Source: Actinomadura cremea (lineage in GTDB: Bacteria > Actinomycetota > Actinomycetes > Streptosporangiales > Streptosporangiaceae). Taken from it: a DNA stretch of 64,000 bases. The stretch lies in the NCBI RefSeq assembly GCF_014648495.1, contig NZ_BMRF01000002.1, positions 62,001 through 126,000 of the forward strand, given 5' to 3'. A program made the position numbers and the translations under genes. Positions 1-10,172 of the stretch are shown here, in pieces. Position 1 is the first letter of the stretch. The number at the start of each line of letters is the position of its first letter. A model generated the notes under the pieces. It searched no databases. It was not told the DNA's origin and saw only the letters and a program-made list of their open reading frames with translations.

Positions 1-189
1 GACCCACAGCAGCGAGAGGGAAACGGGGAGTTCGTCGGCCCGGTACAACCTGATGCACCGATAGCCCTTCGGCTTGAGCGCGACCGCGAGCAGATCCAGA
101 TAACGGACGGCGGTGGCGTGGTTGCGGCGCGTGCTCCAGGGCGGCACGCGCCACCCCACATGAACGTTCAGTGAACGCACGCGTCCCAT
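1..189 (-). CDS. Hypothetical protein, N-terminal part only
   Basis: An open frame runs from ATG at 189 off the left edge, giving 63 codons with no stop. The translation starts MGRVRSLNVHVGWRVPPW and continues with a run of ordinary globular sequence (…YLDLLAVALKPKGY…). An AAGGG motif lies 8 bases upstream of the ATG, and the gene begins 36 bases after the stop of the ATP-binding protein on the same strand, so the two may be co-transcribed. I do not recognise the family. In-frame GTG codons at 180 and 159 are alternative starts. The frame looks real because its composition is less arginine-rich than the shadow frames here, but only the first part is visible. Confidence 0.5.
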   Translation of the reverse strand, partial: MGRVRSLNVHVGWRVPPWSTRRNHATAVRYLDLLAVALKPKGYRCIRLYRADELPVSLSLLWV

Positions 190-225
190 GCTGCGCACCC
201 TTCGGTTTTCGAACGATGTGTTGAC

Positions 226-675
226 TCAGAATGAGATCTGCGACCACACCCACTTGCCGTGCGGGGAAGTTCGGTCGATGCCGCACTTCGCCGAGATCGC
301 CTCGACGATCGGCAGCCCGCGACCACCGGTGTCGGCTTCGTCTCCCGCATCGAGAGCCCGTGGGTCGGGCGCGAAGTCGTCCAGGGACGGGGCGCGGGAC
401 CGCTTGATCATCGGCATCACGTCCGACGAGTCCCATACGCCGAGCAGGACCGATGCGGGCTCCCGCGTGAGCCGAACGCGGATCTCCCGGTCGGGCGTGC
501 ACCGCAGCGCGTTGGTGATGAGTTCGCTCGCGACGAGCTGGACGTCGTCCGCGATGGCGAGCAGCCCCCACTCCGTAAGCCGGAATCCCACCAGGGTTCG
601 AATGTGGCCAGGGGTCGTCTTGAGAACGACACAAGTGACGTCCACCCCACCGGTGTCCAGGATCCTGTTGCTCAC
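226..675 (-). CDS. ATP-binding protein, RsbW/SpoIIAB-like (HATPase_c_2)
   Basis: The 149-residue protein is a stand-alone GHKL ATPase domain of the anti-sigma-factor kinase type common in actinomycetes. The N box is seen as ASELITNALRC, followed by a G1-like VWDSSDVMP and a G2 motif GGRGLPIVEAI near the C terminus. Such proteins bind or phosphorylate sigma-factor regulators; the partner is not in the window. The start is GTG at 675, with a GGGGAG motif upstream. The promoter lies in 676-767, which also carries GntR-type palindromes, so the upstream GntR regulator may control it. The function is from family knowledge; the target is unknown. Confidence 0.85.
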   Translation of the reverse strand: MSNRILDTGGVDVTCVVLKTTPGHIRTLVGFRLTEWGLLAIADDVQLVASELITNALRCTPDREIRVRLTREPASVLLGVWDSSDVMPMIKRSRAPSLDDFAPDPRALDAGDEADTGGRGLPIVEAISAKCGIDRTSPHGKWVWSQISF

Positions 676-706
676 TCGGCACTCCCCGTTGACCCGATCT
701 CCCTAA

Positions 707-764
707 GACCTAGACGTCTAGAGGAGCTGAGGTGACGATGCCACGACTCCTCTAGACAAGTCAA
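707..764 (-). promoter_or_regulatory. Promoter with two GntR-type operators
   Basis: On the minus strand a TTGACT -35-like hexamer (764-759) is followed by CTTGTCTAGAGGAGT, one perfect half of the GntR/HutC palindrome ACTTGTCTAGACAAGT. About 35 bases further is the 12-bp palindrome CTAGACGTCTAG (711-722). TCTAGAGGAG and its complement also form an inverted repeat at 719-728/746-755. The site sits between the GntR gene and the ATP-binding gene, so control of the latter is the natural reading. Confidence 0.5.
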
Positions 765-767
765 CCT

Positions 768-1583
768 CTAGTGTGCGGGCAGTTCGTACGAGAGCTCGTA
801 GGCGTCGCTGGACATGATCGTGTCGCACACCTCCACCGGTGTACCTGCCTCGTCGTAGGCAGTCCGTACGAGGTGGAACACCGGGACTCCCGGCGCGAGC
901 TTCAGGGTGCGGGCTTCCGCTGGTAGTGGCATCCTCGCCTTGATCTCTTCTCTGAAGTGGTCGAGCCGGTGCCCGAGTTCCTCCAGTCGCGCATAGATGC
1001 CGCCCGGCCCGCTGCTCGACTCCGCGATCTGTGTATTCCGTGCTATAGAGGCAGGAATGTATGATAATGCTATCTCCACTTGGTGGCCTTCGAGTAGGTA
1101 CCGGCGCGATCGAATGATCACCGGCTCGTCAATTCGTAGGCGAAGGAGTTCGCAAAATTCCGGCGGTGCCGTGTCCTCAAAGACCCGTATGGAGTCGACG
1201 GTCGGCGTGATTCCATGTTCCTCGGCTTCGGCGATGAATGCGGCCTTGCCTTCTTCTCGATGTTGGCGAGCGAACCGGTTGGACGCCAGGCGGCGGACGG
1301 TTGGCCGCGACCGTACAAAAACACCCTTTCCGTGCTCCGCGACCGTAAGCCCTTCGCTCTGAAGGATTTGAAGGGCATTTCGCACCGTCATCCGGGCTAC
1401 CTCATAATGTGCAATGAGTTCGCTCTCGGAGGGAAGTTTCTCTCCGGGGGAGAACAGTCTCTTTTCGATTGCTGTGCGAAGGTGGTCCGCGATCTGCTTG
1501 AATACCGGCCGGTCGCTGACCGGGTCGACCCCCGGGAGCCCCAGGTCACCCACGTGTGGCAACTCCTCAACTCGTACGTACAT
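768..1583 (-). CDS. GntR family regulator, HutC subfamily (GntR HTH + UTRA)
   Basis: A 271-residue transcription factor. The GntR winged helix lies at about residues 25-95 (QIADHLRTAIEKRLFSPGEK, LPSESELIAHYEVARMTVRN, HGKGVFV). The rest is the UTRA effector-binding domain (RIDEPVIIRSRRYLLEG, GVPVFHLVRTAYDEAGTPVE). Lower GC than the neighbours (many ATT, AAT and TCT codons) hints at transfer together with the adjacent Nudix gene. The ATG at 1583 has no clear ribosome site; GTG at 1553 follows GAGGAG by 9 bases and could be the true start. The ligand is unknown. Likely operators are the TCTAGA palindromes at 707-764 and perhaps GTACATGTAC around the start codon. Confidence 0.88.
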   Translation of the reverse strand: MYVRVEELPHVGDLGLPGVDPVSDRPVFKQIADHLRTAIEKRLFSPGEKLPSESELIAHYEVARMTVRNALQILQSEGLTVAEHGKGVFVRSRPTVRRLASNRFARQHREEGKAAFIAEAEEHGITPTVDSIRVFEDTAPPEFCELLRLRIDEPVIIRSRRYLLEGHQVEIALSYIPASIARNTQIAESSSGPGGIYARLEELGHRLDHFREEIKARMPLPAEARTLKLAPGVPVFHLVRTAYDEAGTPVEVCDTIMSSDAYELSYELPAH

Positions 1584-1681
1584 GTACTACGGTGAGTGTA
1601 GCCGCAGATAGTGGACAGGCAGTGGTCGTCCGATGCTGGCGGCCAACGGTGTCCGCAAACCTGCACCAGGAGGCCCGAGAC

Positions 1682-2110
1682 GTGCCGGACAGTCGTCACT
1701 CGGTCAGTGTCGCGGGTGTGGTTCTGGACGATCAAGGGCGCGCCCTGCTCATCCAACGCCGGGACAACGGTCGCTGGGAAGCTCCGGGTGGCGTCCTGGA
1801 GCGGGACGAAGACATCATCACAGGCGTCCGGAGAGAAGTGCAGGAAGAAACAGGGCTCCGGGTGACACCGATCAGCCTTACGGGCGTCTACAAAAATATG
1901 TCACGCAGCATTGTCGCCCTGGTGTTTCGCTGTGAGGTGGAGGATGGTTCGCTAACCTTGTCCGACGAAAGCAAGGCTTTCTGTTGGGCTACTGAAGGGG
2001 ATGTGCGAAAGCTTGCCACGGAGGCATTCGCAGTCCGTGTCCTGGATGCCATGAGTGTCCACACGGACGTCCCTGTACGGAAGCACGACGGCACCAGAAT
2101 CCTTGGGTGA
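1682..2110 (+). CDS. Nudix hydrolase
   Basis: The Nudix box is complete: GGVLERDEDIITGVRREV followed by QEETGL, matching GX5EX7REUXEEXGU. It therefore binds Mg2+ and hydrolyses a nucleoside-diphosphate-linked substrate that cannot be named from sequence. The GTG at 1682 is chosen because GGAGG (1669-1673) stands 8 bases before it; the open frame continues upstream to 1556 but overlaps the divergent GntR start there. The product is 142 residues, normal for a small Nudix protein. It diverges from the GntR gene and shares its lower GC. Confidence 0.87.
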   Translation: MPDSRHSVSVAGVVLDDQGRALLIQRRDNGRWEAPGGVLERDEDIITGVRREVQEETGLRVTPISLTGVYKNMSRSIVALVFRCEVEDGSLTLSDESKAFCWATEGDVRKLATEAFAVRVLDAMSVHTDVPVRKHDGTRILG

Positions 2111-2240
2111 CAGGATGAAACGCCGCAGGATGGTGGATCCTTTTCATGCCCACGCTCCCCTCCACTGGCGCCCGCTCCGGCTATTTGCGGTGACTTTGCT
2201 GTCAGGGTGCCACGCGGCGGTCAATGGGTCATTGATCTCG

Positions 2241-2270
2241 GGTTCACGGCCGCATGACGATCCGTGAACC
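2241..2270. promoter_or_regulatory. Inverted repeat GGTTCACGG-N12-CCGTGAACC
   Basis: A perfect 9-bp inverted repeat lies about 95 bases upstream of the VOC gene start, and a third half-site CCGTGAACGG follows at about 2279-2288. The arrangement looks like a dimeric regulator operator in the 2111-2362 gap. No terminator-like U tract follows it. Confidence 0.4.
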
Positions 2271-2362
2271 TGTTCCGTCCCGTGAACGGAGCGTCCCGAA
2301 ATGCGATTGCGCGGGTGCGGGCGTCTCCGGTGGGCTGTCCAGCGGACGACGAAGGGGTGCGC

Positions 2363-3004
2363 GTGTACGGGTTCTGCTGGATGGACGTGAAGACCGGTGA
2401 CGTGGCCGGGGTGGCCGCGTTCTTCGGGACGGCGCTGGGGTGGCGGTTCGCGGTGGACGAGGACGATCCGCGCCGGGCCACGAAGATCTACGCCGACGGG
2501 CGTCCGGTCGGCGGCGTGAGCGATCTGTCGGCTCCGATCTATCCACCCGGCACGCCCCCGCACGTGGCGTACTACCTCGGGGTCGACGACGCCGATCGCC
2601 GTACGGAGGCGGCCCTGGCGCACGGCGCGCAACTGGTGGTCGGGCCGTTCGACGCCGGTGACCAGGGACGGATCGCGACCCTGGTCGATCCGGGCGGTGC
2701 GGCCTTCTCGCTGTGGCGGCCGGGCACGTTCGCCGGGTGGAGCCACCCGTCCGGTACGCCCCATGCCCCGGCGCGGATGGTGCTGGGCAGTGCCGATCCG
2801 GAGCGGTCCCGGGCGTTCTACCGTGCCGTGCTGGGGGCCGAGCCGCGTGACGCGGAGTTCGTCCGGGGCGCGGCCGGGTGGGAGGCGGTGCTGCCGGCTC
2901 CCGACCCGGACGGCGTCGCCGCCCGCGCCGGGGCGGGATGGGACGGACGGGCGCGGCGGCTGACCGGTCCGGGCGGGCTCGCCTTCCGGGTGCGCTCCGG
3001 CTGA
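2363..3004 (+). CDS. VOC family protein with two glyoxalase-like modules
   Basis: The 213-residue product has two vicinal-oxygen-chelate modules. The first starts MYGFCWMDVKTGDVAGVAAF, with FFGTALGWRF and LVDPGGAAFSLW; the second starts ARMVLGSADPERSRAFYRAV. The second is shortened, ending at FRVRSG. Members range from enzymes to antibiotic-binding proteins, so no reaction is assigned. GTG 2363 is preferred because AAGG (2352-2355) is 7 bases upstream; the frame is open to 2264. It converges on the LLM oxidoreductase with 22 bases between, holding the palindrome CGGGACGTCCCG (3009-3020). Confidence 0.8.
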   Translation: MYGFCWMDVKTGDVAGVAAFFGTALGWRFAVDEDDPRRATKIYADGRPVGGVSDLSAPIYPPGTPPHVAYYLGVDDADRRTEAALAHGAQLVVGPFDAGDQGRIATLVDPGGAAFSLWRPGTFAGWSHPSGTPHAPARMVLGSADPERSRAFYRAVLGAEPRDAEFVRGAAGWEAVLPAPDPDGVAARAGAGWDGRARRLTGPGGLAFRVRSG

Positions 3005-3026
3005 TCCGCGGGACGTCCCGGGCGTC

Positions 3027-3896
3027 CTACGGCTCGACGTCGAGGCCGGCCGCCTCCGCGAACGCCTCCAGTTGCTCGAGGTAGTGGGCGAGCGAGTCGT
3101 GCCGGACCGTCAGGTTGACGTGGGTCGCGCCCGCCTTCTCCGCCGTGGCGATGACCTCGCCCGCGCGGCCGGGGTCGCTGACCGGGTCCAGGCGCTCGCC
3201 CGGGGTCAGGACGACGTCGAAGCCCTCGGGTGGCTCGTGCCGGTCGAGCATCTGCCGCATCTGCTCGGGGGTGGGCCCCCGGAACGACTGGGGCGCCGGG
3301 GACCAGCCGTCCCCGAGGGTGACCGCGCGGTGCAGGGCGCGCTCGCTGTGCCCGCCGATCCACAGCGGCACCCGCGTCTGGACGGCGTGCGGGTCGATCA
3401 CCATGTCCCGGAACGCGTAGTACGGGCCCTCGTACGACACCGTCCGGCCGGACAGCGCCGCCCGCAGCGCCCGGAGGCCGTCGTCGGCGCGCGGCCCGCG
3501 GTCCTCGAAGGGGGCGCCGAGCATGTCGAACTCCTCCTTCAGGTTGCCGACCCCGAACGCGAGGATCAGCCGTCCGTCGCTGAGGTGGTCGAGGGTGCCG
3601 TACCGCTTGGCGATCTCCAGCGGGTGGTAGAAGGGCAGGACGAGGACGTACGGCAGGAACCGCAGGCGGCGCGTCTGCCCGGCGAGGAACGCGAACGTCG
3701 CCAGGGGGTCGTAGAAGCGTTCCCCGCGCGGCAGGCCCGGGGGCACCGCCACATGGTCCGGGCACGTCATGAACTCGTACCCGAGCCGGTCGGCGGCCCG
3801 CGCCACCTGGACGAGCTCGGCCGTGCCCGCGGCGGCCTCCCACGCCGGGCGCCTGCCCGCCAGTGCCACGATCGGTGAACTGATCCCCACCTTCAC
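3027..3896 (-). CDS. LLM class F420-dependent oxidoreductase
   Basis: The 289-residue protein has the luciferase-like TIM-barrel signature: MKVGISSPIV at the start, EFMTCPDHVAVP, RLRFLPYVLVLPFYHPLEIA, a KRYGTLDHLSDGRLILAFGVG segment and PLWIGGHSERALHRAV. Actinobacterial proteins of this type use coenzyme F420 rather than FMN, which is family knowledge. Its start overlaps the stop of the SnoaL-like gene by 4 bases (ATGA, 3893-3896), so the pair is translationally coupled and probably acts on one small organic substrate. That substrate is not identifiable. Confidence 0.88.
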   Translation of the reverse strand: MKVGISSPIVALAGRRPAWEAAAGTAELVQVARAADRLGYEFMTCPDHVAVPPGLPRGERFYDPLATFAFLAGQTRRLRFLPYVLVLPFYHPLEIAKRYGTLDHLSDGRLILAFGVGNLKEEFDMLGAPFEDRGPRADDGLRALRAALSGRTVSYEGPYYAFRDMVIDPHAVQTRVPLWIGGHSERALHRAVTLGDGWSPAPQSFRGPTPEQMRQMLDRHEPPEGFDVVLTPGERLDPVSDPGRAGEVIATAEKAGATHVNLTVRHDSLAHYLEQLEAFAEAAGLDVEP

Positions 3897-4411
3897 GCGC
3901 CCGCCTCCGTTCCGCGCAGCGTCCGCTGGAGCCGGACCAGCGGGTCGTCACCGTCCCTGCTGCCCGACGGTCCGGCGGCCTCCTTGGGCATCAGCCGGCC
4001 GGCGTCGGACCTGGTCCACTCCCGGACGGCCCAGCGTTCGGCGATCGCCCACCGGCCGTCCCGCCGGGCCATGTGGTCGACGAACCGGACGCCGCTGGTG
4101 AAGTTGGCCCGGGGGTCGTCGGCGGGCTCGCCCCAGTGGACCGACGTCCCGTAGGTCTCGCTGATGGCGGTGTCGCCGAGCAGTTCGACCAGGTGGTTGG
4201 CGACGAGGTGCATCGTCCCGCCGCGCCGGGCCCGCAGCTTGGGCTCGACCCACGCGATGTACTCGTCGAGGGTCCCGTCGAAGCCGGTGTGGTGATCGAT
4301 CGCGTCCGGGTGGTACGCGGACCGGACGAGATCGAAGTCCAGCCGGTCGATCCCGCGGCAGTACCGCAGGACGGCGTCGTGGATCTGCTGCCGGTCCGTC
4401 CGTTCGTCCAT
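3893..4411 (-). CDS. Nuclear transport factor 2 / SnoaL-like protein
   Basis: This 172-residue protein has the SnoaL_4 pattern: DRQQIHDAVLRYCRGIDRLD, DLVRSAYHPDAIDHH, MHLVANHLVELLGD and DGRWAIAERWAVREW. Such cone-shaped alpha+beta proteins act as small cyclases, dehydratases or isomerases, or bind ligands. It is the first gene of the two-gene operon with the LLM oxidoreductase. The ATG at 4411 opens a 343-base upstream gap that is shared with the divergent terpene operon. Confidence 0.82.
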   Translation of the reverse strand: MDERTDRQQIHDAVLRYCRGIDRLDFDLVRSAYHPDAIDHHTGFDGTLDEYIAWVEPKLRARRGGTMHLVANHLVELLGDTAISETYGTSVHWGEPADDPRANFTSGVRFVDHMARRDGRWAIAERWAVREWTRSDAGRLMPKEAAGPSGSRDGDDPLVRLQRTLRGTEAGA

Positions 4412-4754
4412 GCCGGTGAGCGTGCAGCAGCCGGCGTCCGTCCGGCGGCCCGGTCCCGCTGTGCGGGACCCTTCGGGTCACGGCGGGCGGGGGGCCTGCT
4501 CAGGGACGGGCGGCGCTCACCAGCCGTACGGAGCCGGGGATGCGGACTCCGTCCGGGGTTCAGCGGCGGGGTGCCGCTGAACCCCAGGGGCCTCATCTGG
4601 CGCACGGTTAGCATGCGTCACTCTCGGTGTCCATAACGGCGGAGGGGTGCGGTTCCTCACTTTCTCGATAGTTACTTATCGTATGCACTCATGTGCGAAC
4701 AGTGGCAGGCTCTTGGTGGAATCGAGGACGTCGAGAGATCTTCGGGGAGGCCGT
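4412..4754. promoter_or_regulatory. Divergent upstream region with three hairpins
   Basis: This 343-base gap separates the minus-strand SnoaL/LLM operon from the plus-strand terpene/encapsulin operon. It holds GGTCCCGC-tgt-GCGGGACC (4452-4470), ACGGAG…CTCCGT (4529-4553), a perfect 13-bp stem with a 5-base loop (4555-4567 with 4573-4585) and CGATA-N6-TATCG (4666-4681). The stretch 4650-4700 is AT-rich and could hold the promoter. No gene ends here, so the hairpins are not ordinary terminators. Confidence 0.5.
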
Positions 4755-5840
4755 ATGGGCGTCGGGCAGCCGGGGCAAGGGCGCGTCCCGTGGCGGATGC
4801 CCGGCCCCATCGGGTTCGGCACCAGCGCCACGACGGTGCCGAGAGCCCTCCCGGCCTACGGGCACCGGACCTGGGGGGACGGCTCGGCGCCGCCGCTGTA
4901 CGTCCCGGCCGTCGAACGGGTCGACGCGGTCCTGGCCGCGGACGTCGAGACCCGGCTGCGCACCTGGGCCGCCGCCCTCGGATTCCGCGACGACGAGCTG
5001 GACGCGATGGGCTCCGCGGGCTTCGGCCGCCTGGCGATGCTCACCCACCCCGACACCGACGACCCCGAGGCGCTGCTCACGGCCGCGAAGCTGAACGCGA
5101 GCTGGTGGGCCGCCGACGACTACTACGCCGACGACACCGCGCTGGGCGCCGTCCCCGAACTGCTGCCGCCCCGGCTGGCCCTGGTCATGTCCGCGATGGA
5201 CCGGCCGCCGGACGCGGCGGACTTCACGCCCCCGCTCGACGAGGCGCTCGGCGGCGACCTCGTGCTGCGGATGCTGCGGTCGGCCACCGACCACCTGGCG
5301 GCGCGGACGAGCACGGCCGTGGTGCAGCGCGTCTGCTACTCGACGTTCGCGATGTTCGTGAGCTGGACGGCCTACGCCGCCTGGCGCGAGACCGAGCGGC
5401 ACCCGCCCGCCTGGGAGTACCTCGCGGCCCGCCAGCACGACAGCTTCTACACCTCCATGACGCTGATCGACGCGGTCGGCGGCTACGAACTGCCCGCCGA
5501 GCTGTACTACCAGCAGCGGGTCCGCGACGCGCTGTTCCGCGCGGGCACCGCGTCCGTCCTGGTGAACGACCTGTTCTCCGTGGCCAAGGACGCGGCCGAC
5601 GAGAAGCCGGTCTGCAACATGGTCCTGCTCGTGGCGGCCGACCGGGACTGCTCCGTCGAGGAGGCGACCGAGGCCGTCGTCGACCTGCACAACGACTTCG
5701 TCCGCGGCTTCCAGCGGGCCCACACCGAACTCTCCGTCGTGCCGTCCCCCCAGCTCCAGTGGTTCCTGCGCGGGGCGCAGGCATGGATGGGCGGGGGCTT
5801 CGAATGGCACGCCACCAACGACCGCTACCGCGACGCCTGA
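4755..5840 (+). CDS. tpc: 2-methylisoborneol synthase (class I terpene cyclase)
   Basis: The 361-residue protein has a Pro/Gly/Ala-rich leader (about residues 1-50) and a class I terpene synthase domain. The metal-binding motifs are DDYYADD (D121-D127) and NDLFSVAKD (N271, S275, then K278-D279), the 2-MIB synthase pattern. In this family the enzyme cyclises 2-methylgeranyl diphosphate to the earthy odorant 2-methylisoborneol. ATG 4755 is chosen because GGGGAGG (4744-4750) stands just before it; the frame is open from 4647. The next two genes are the matching C-methyltransferase and an encapsulin-like shell protein. In family 2B systems the disordered cyclase N terminus is thought to direct loading, so MPGPIGFGTSATTVPRA is a candidate tag; that is inference. 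Confidence 0.92.
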   Translation: MGVGQPGQGRVPWRMPGPIGFGTSATTVPRALPAYGHRTWGDGSAPPLYVPAVERVDAVLAADVETRLRTWAAALGFRDDELDAMGSAGFGRLAMLTHPDTDDPEALLTAAKLNASWWAADDYYADDTALGAVPELLPPRLALVMSAMDRPPDAADFTPPLDEALGGDLVLRMLRSATDHLAARTSTAVVQRVCYSTFAMFVSWTAYAAWRETERHPPAWEYLAARQHDSFYTSMTLIDAVGGYELPAELYYQQRVRDALFRAGTASVLVNDLFSVAKDAADEKPVCNMVLLVAADRDCSVEEATEAVVDLHNDFVRGFQRAHTELSVVPSPQLQWFLRGAQAWMGGGFEWHATNDRYRDA

Positions 5841-5867
5841 TCCCCTCGACGAAGGAGAAGAACCCAT

Positions 5868-6728
5868 ATGTCCTCGACCACCACCACGTCGCCCGTGCTC
5901 AAGAGCCCCTACCAGCGTTCGGTCGCCGACTACTGGAACCAGGAGCGCAACCCGGTGAACCTCCTGCTGGGGGCGGTGGACGGCATCTACCACCACCACT
6001 ACGGCATCGGTGAGCCGGACTGGTCGGTGCTGGAGGGCCCGCAGGAGACGCGCGAGAAGCGGACGATCGAGGAGCTGCACCGGCTGGAGACCGCGCAGGC
6101 CGGGTTCCTGCTCGACCAGCTCGGCCCGATCCCGGCGGACGGGCGGCTGCTGGACGCCGGATGCGGGCGGGGCGGCACGAGCCTGATGGCCAACCTGCGG
6201 TTCGGCTGCCAGGTGGACGGCATCTCCATCTCCGAGGAGCAGGTCAGGTTCGCCGGCGAGCAGGCCGAGCAGCGGGGGGTCGCCGACTCCGTGCGCTTCT
6301 CCTTCCGCAACATGCTGTCGACCGGGTTCGAGTCGTCCTCCTTCGACGGCATCTGGAACAACGAGTCGACGATGTACGTCGACCTGCACGACCTTTTCGC
6401 CGAGCACAGCAGGCTGCTCAAGCGCGGCGGCCGCTACGTCACCATCACCGGCTGCTACAACGACGTCTACGGGCTGCCGTCCCGGGCCGTCAGCGAGATC
6501 AACTCGCACTACATCTGCGACATCCACCCGCGCAGCGCGTACTTCAAGGCGATGGCCGAGCACGACCTCGTCCCGATCGCCACCGTTGACCTCACCGAGG
6601 CGACCATCCCGTACTGGCGGATGCGGGCCCGCTCGCCGCACCTGGCCACCGGCATCGAGAAGGCCTTCCTCGAGGCGTACACCGGCGGGAGTTTCCACTA
6701 CCTGCTGATCGCCGCCGACCGCGTCTGA
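5868..6728 (+). CDS. mtf: Geranyl diphosphate 2-C-methyltransferase
   Basis: This 286-residue SAM-dependent methyltransferase carries motif I as [15 protein letters not shown] (about residues 92-106) and the family-specific start [18 protein letters not shown] with [12 protein letters not shown]. Known relatives methylate C2 of geranyl diphosphate, supplying the C11 substrate for 2-methylisoborneol synthase. It begins 27 bases after the cyclase stop with GAAGGAGAAG upstream of the ATG, so the genes are one transcript. The distal YRLLIAADR-like end ([11 protein letters not shown]) is intact. Assignment rests on motif pattern plus context. Confidence 0.92.
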   Translation: MSSTTTTSPVLKSPYQRSVADYWNQERNPVNLLLGAVDGIYHHHYGIGEPDWSVLEGPQETREKRTIEELHRLETAQAGFLLDQLGPIPADGRLLDAGCGRGGTSLMANLRFGCQVDGISISEEQVRFAGEQAEQRGVADSVRFSFRNMLSTGFESSSFDGIWNNESTMYVDLHDLFAEHSRLLKRGGRYVTITGCYNDVYGLPSRAVSEINSHYICDIHPRSAYFKAMAEHDLVPIATVDLTEATIPYWRMRARSPHLATGIEKAFLEAYTGGSFHYLLIAADRV

Positions 6729-6741
6729 CGAGGGAAGGGCG

Positions 6742-8151
6742 ATGACCTCCGTTCCCGAGGGCGTCCACGACGCCGCTCCGGGCCCGCTCAGCCTGCCGAC
6801 GGACGCGGCGCGCCTGCTGGCGACCACGACCAAGACCCGGCCCCAGATGCAGGCGATCTCCTCGCGGTGGCTGCTGCGCAAGCTCCCGTGGGTCGAGGTG
6901 GCCGGCGGCACCTACCGGGTCAACCGGCGCCGCGTCACGACCGCCCGGCCGCGGCGGCTCGCCTTCCGGTGGGGGGCGTCCGGCGTCTGCGTGGCACCGG
7001 ACTCGCTCGCCGGGTTCCCCGCGCTGCACGGGCTCGCCCCGGCCGTCCTCACCGACCTCGCCGACCGGTTCTCCGCCCGCGACGTGGAGCCCGGCGACGT
7101 CCTGGCCGCCGAGGGCGCCCCGGTGACGGAGGTCCTGGCCGTCGCCCGCGGACGGGTGGAGCGGATCGGCACCGCCCGGTACGGCGGGACGGCGATGCTC
7201 GGGGTCCTCACCGACGGGCGGCACGCGGGCGGCGACCTGCTCGCGGGGGACACCGAGCCCGTCTGGCGGGAGACCCTGCGGGCCGCCACGCCCGCGACGG
7301 TGCTGGCGCTGCCGCGCGAGGCGCTCGCCGAGCTGGGCGACGCGCGTCCCGAGCTGGGCGCGCACCTCGCGGCGTACCGCGCGGCGGCGTCCGCGCCCGC
7401 CAACCGGCGGGGGGAGGCGGAGATCCGTCTCGCGTCGGGGCACGCGGGCGAACCGCCGCTGCCCGACACCTTCGCCGACTACGACGTGGAGCCGCTGGAG
7501 ATCGAGCTGGCCGTGGCCCAGACCGTCCTCAACGTCCACACGCGGGTCGCGGACCTGTACAACGGGCCGATGGACCAGGCGGAGGAGCAGCTCCGCCTGG
7601 TGGTGGAGGCGCTGCGGGAGCGGCAGGAGTGGGAGCTGGTCAACAACCCGGAGTTCGGGCTGCTGCACCAGGCCGACGACGCGCAGCGGATCGCGTCCTG
7701 GTCCGGCCCGCCGACCCCGGACGACATGGACGACCTGCTGGCGATGCGGCGCGGCACCCGCCTGTTCCTCGCCCATCCGAAGGCGATCGCCGCGTTCTTC
7801 CGGGAGTGCACCCGGCGCGGTGTGTACCCGGACCAGATCGTCGAGGGGGAGAAGCGGCTGCTCGGCTGGCGGGGCGTCCCGATCTACCCGTGCGGCAAGA
7901 TCCCGGTCACGGCCGACCACACCTCGTCGATCATGGCCATGCGCACCGGTGAGGACGACTCCGGCGTGGTCGGCCTGCACCAGACGGGCCTTCCCGGGGA
8001 GTACGAGCCGTCGCTGAACGTCCGTTTCATGGGCATCACCGAGGCCGCGATCGCCCGCTACCTGGTGAGCGCGTACTTCAACGCGGCCGTCCTCGTCCCG
8101 GACGCCCTCGGTGTCCTCGAGGGCGTGGAGATCGCGGCGCCCCGCACCTGA
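6742..8151 (+). CDS. Family 2B encapsulin shell protein (cyclic-nucleotide-binding-domain insertion)
   Basis: The 469-residue protein is the third member of 2-MIB operons, long annotated as cyclic-nucleotide-binding (cnb, EshA-like) and now known as a family 2B encapsulin with an HK97-type fold. The N-terminal arm (about residues 20-62: [20 protein letters not shown]) is typical. A Crp-like CBD insertion spans about 98-213 ([33 protein letters not shown]). The shell domain follows ([70 protein letters not shown]). It starts 13 bases after the methyltransferase stop behind GAGGGAAGGG. It probably assembles a compartment around the terpene cyclase. Whether its CBD still binds a nucleotide is not clear from sequence. 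Confidence 0.9.
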   Translation: MTSVPEGVHDAAPGPLSLPTDAARLLATTTKTRPQMQAISSRWLLRKLPWVEVAGGTYRVNRRRVTTARPRRLAFRWGASGVCVAPDSLAGFPALHGLAPAVLTDLADRFSARDVEPGDVLAAEGAPVTEVLAVARGRVERIGTARYGGTAMLGVLTDGRHAGGDLLAGDTEPVWRETLRAATPATVLALPREALAELGDARPELGAHLAAYRAAASAPANRRGEAEIRLASGHAGEPPLPDTFADYDVEPLEIELAVAQTVLNVHTRVADLYNGPMDQAEEQLRLVVEALRERQEWELVNNPEFGLLHQADDAQRIASWSGPPTPDDMDDLLAMRRGTRLFLAHPKAIAAFFRECTRRGVYPDQIVEGEKRLLGWRGVPIYPCGKIPVTADHTSSIMAMRTGEDDSGVVGLHQTGLPGEYEPSLNVRFMGITEAAIARYLVSAYFNAAVLVPDALGVLEGVEIAAPRT

Positions 8152-8157
8152 CGCGCG

Positions 8158-8196
8158 CCGGTACGTCCCCGTCCTCCCAGGTCGGGGACGTACCGG
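8158..8196 (+). terminator. Strong terminator of the 2-MIB/encapsulin operon
   Basis: Perfect 14-bp stem CCGGTACGTCCCCG / CGGGGACGTACCGG (8158-8171 and 8183-8196) around an 11-base loop, beginning 6 bases after the encapsulin stop. There is no T run, as is common for actinomycete terminators. Confidence 0.8.
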
Positions 8197-8485
8197 TTCG
8201 GTGGGACGGCCGGGTGGGGAGCCTCGGGCGACGCCCGTCGCGCGGTTCGCCCACGGCGCGGGCGGTCGGGGTCAATGTTGCGCTGATCACACACCGTGTT
8301 AGTGAAAAGTACCCCGGTGACCCCTTATAGAAAGCTGTGCGCAGGGCTAACGTTCGTCCTGAAAGTCACGTTCGTGGTTGGTTGTCACGGAATGTGGCGA
8401 CCGGCATGCCGAGCGTGACGACGGTACGTGTCCAGTGAGCTACTTGAAGTCACATCGGGGGTCGTGCGCACAGGGAGGCAGACCG

Positions 8486-10108
<1,623 letters not shown>

Positions 10109-10126
10109 CGGCGCCGGGTCGCCGGG

Positions 10127-10169
10127 CGGCCCGGACGGGAAGGGCGCGAGCGCCTTCCCGTCCGGGCCG
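10127..10169. terminator. Bidirectional terminator between convergent genes
   Basis: A 17-bp perfect stem (CGGCCCGGACGGGAAGG at 10127-10143 with its complement at 10153-10169) around a 9-base loop. It lies 18 bases after the betaine gene stop and 3 bases before the stop of the minus-strand NTPase gene, so it serves both. Confidence 0.85.
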
Positions 10170-10172
10170 TGC

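Noticed and set aside
4689-6911. 740-codon minus-strand frame opposite the cyclase and methyltransferase
   Set aside because: Low-complexity, Arg/Gly/Val-rich translation antisense to two well-supported genes; a product of GC-rich third positions.
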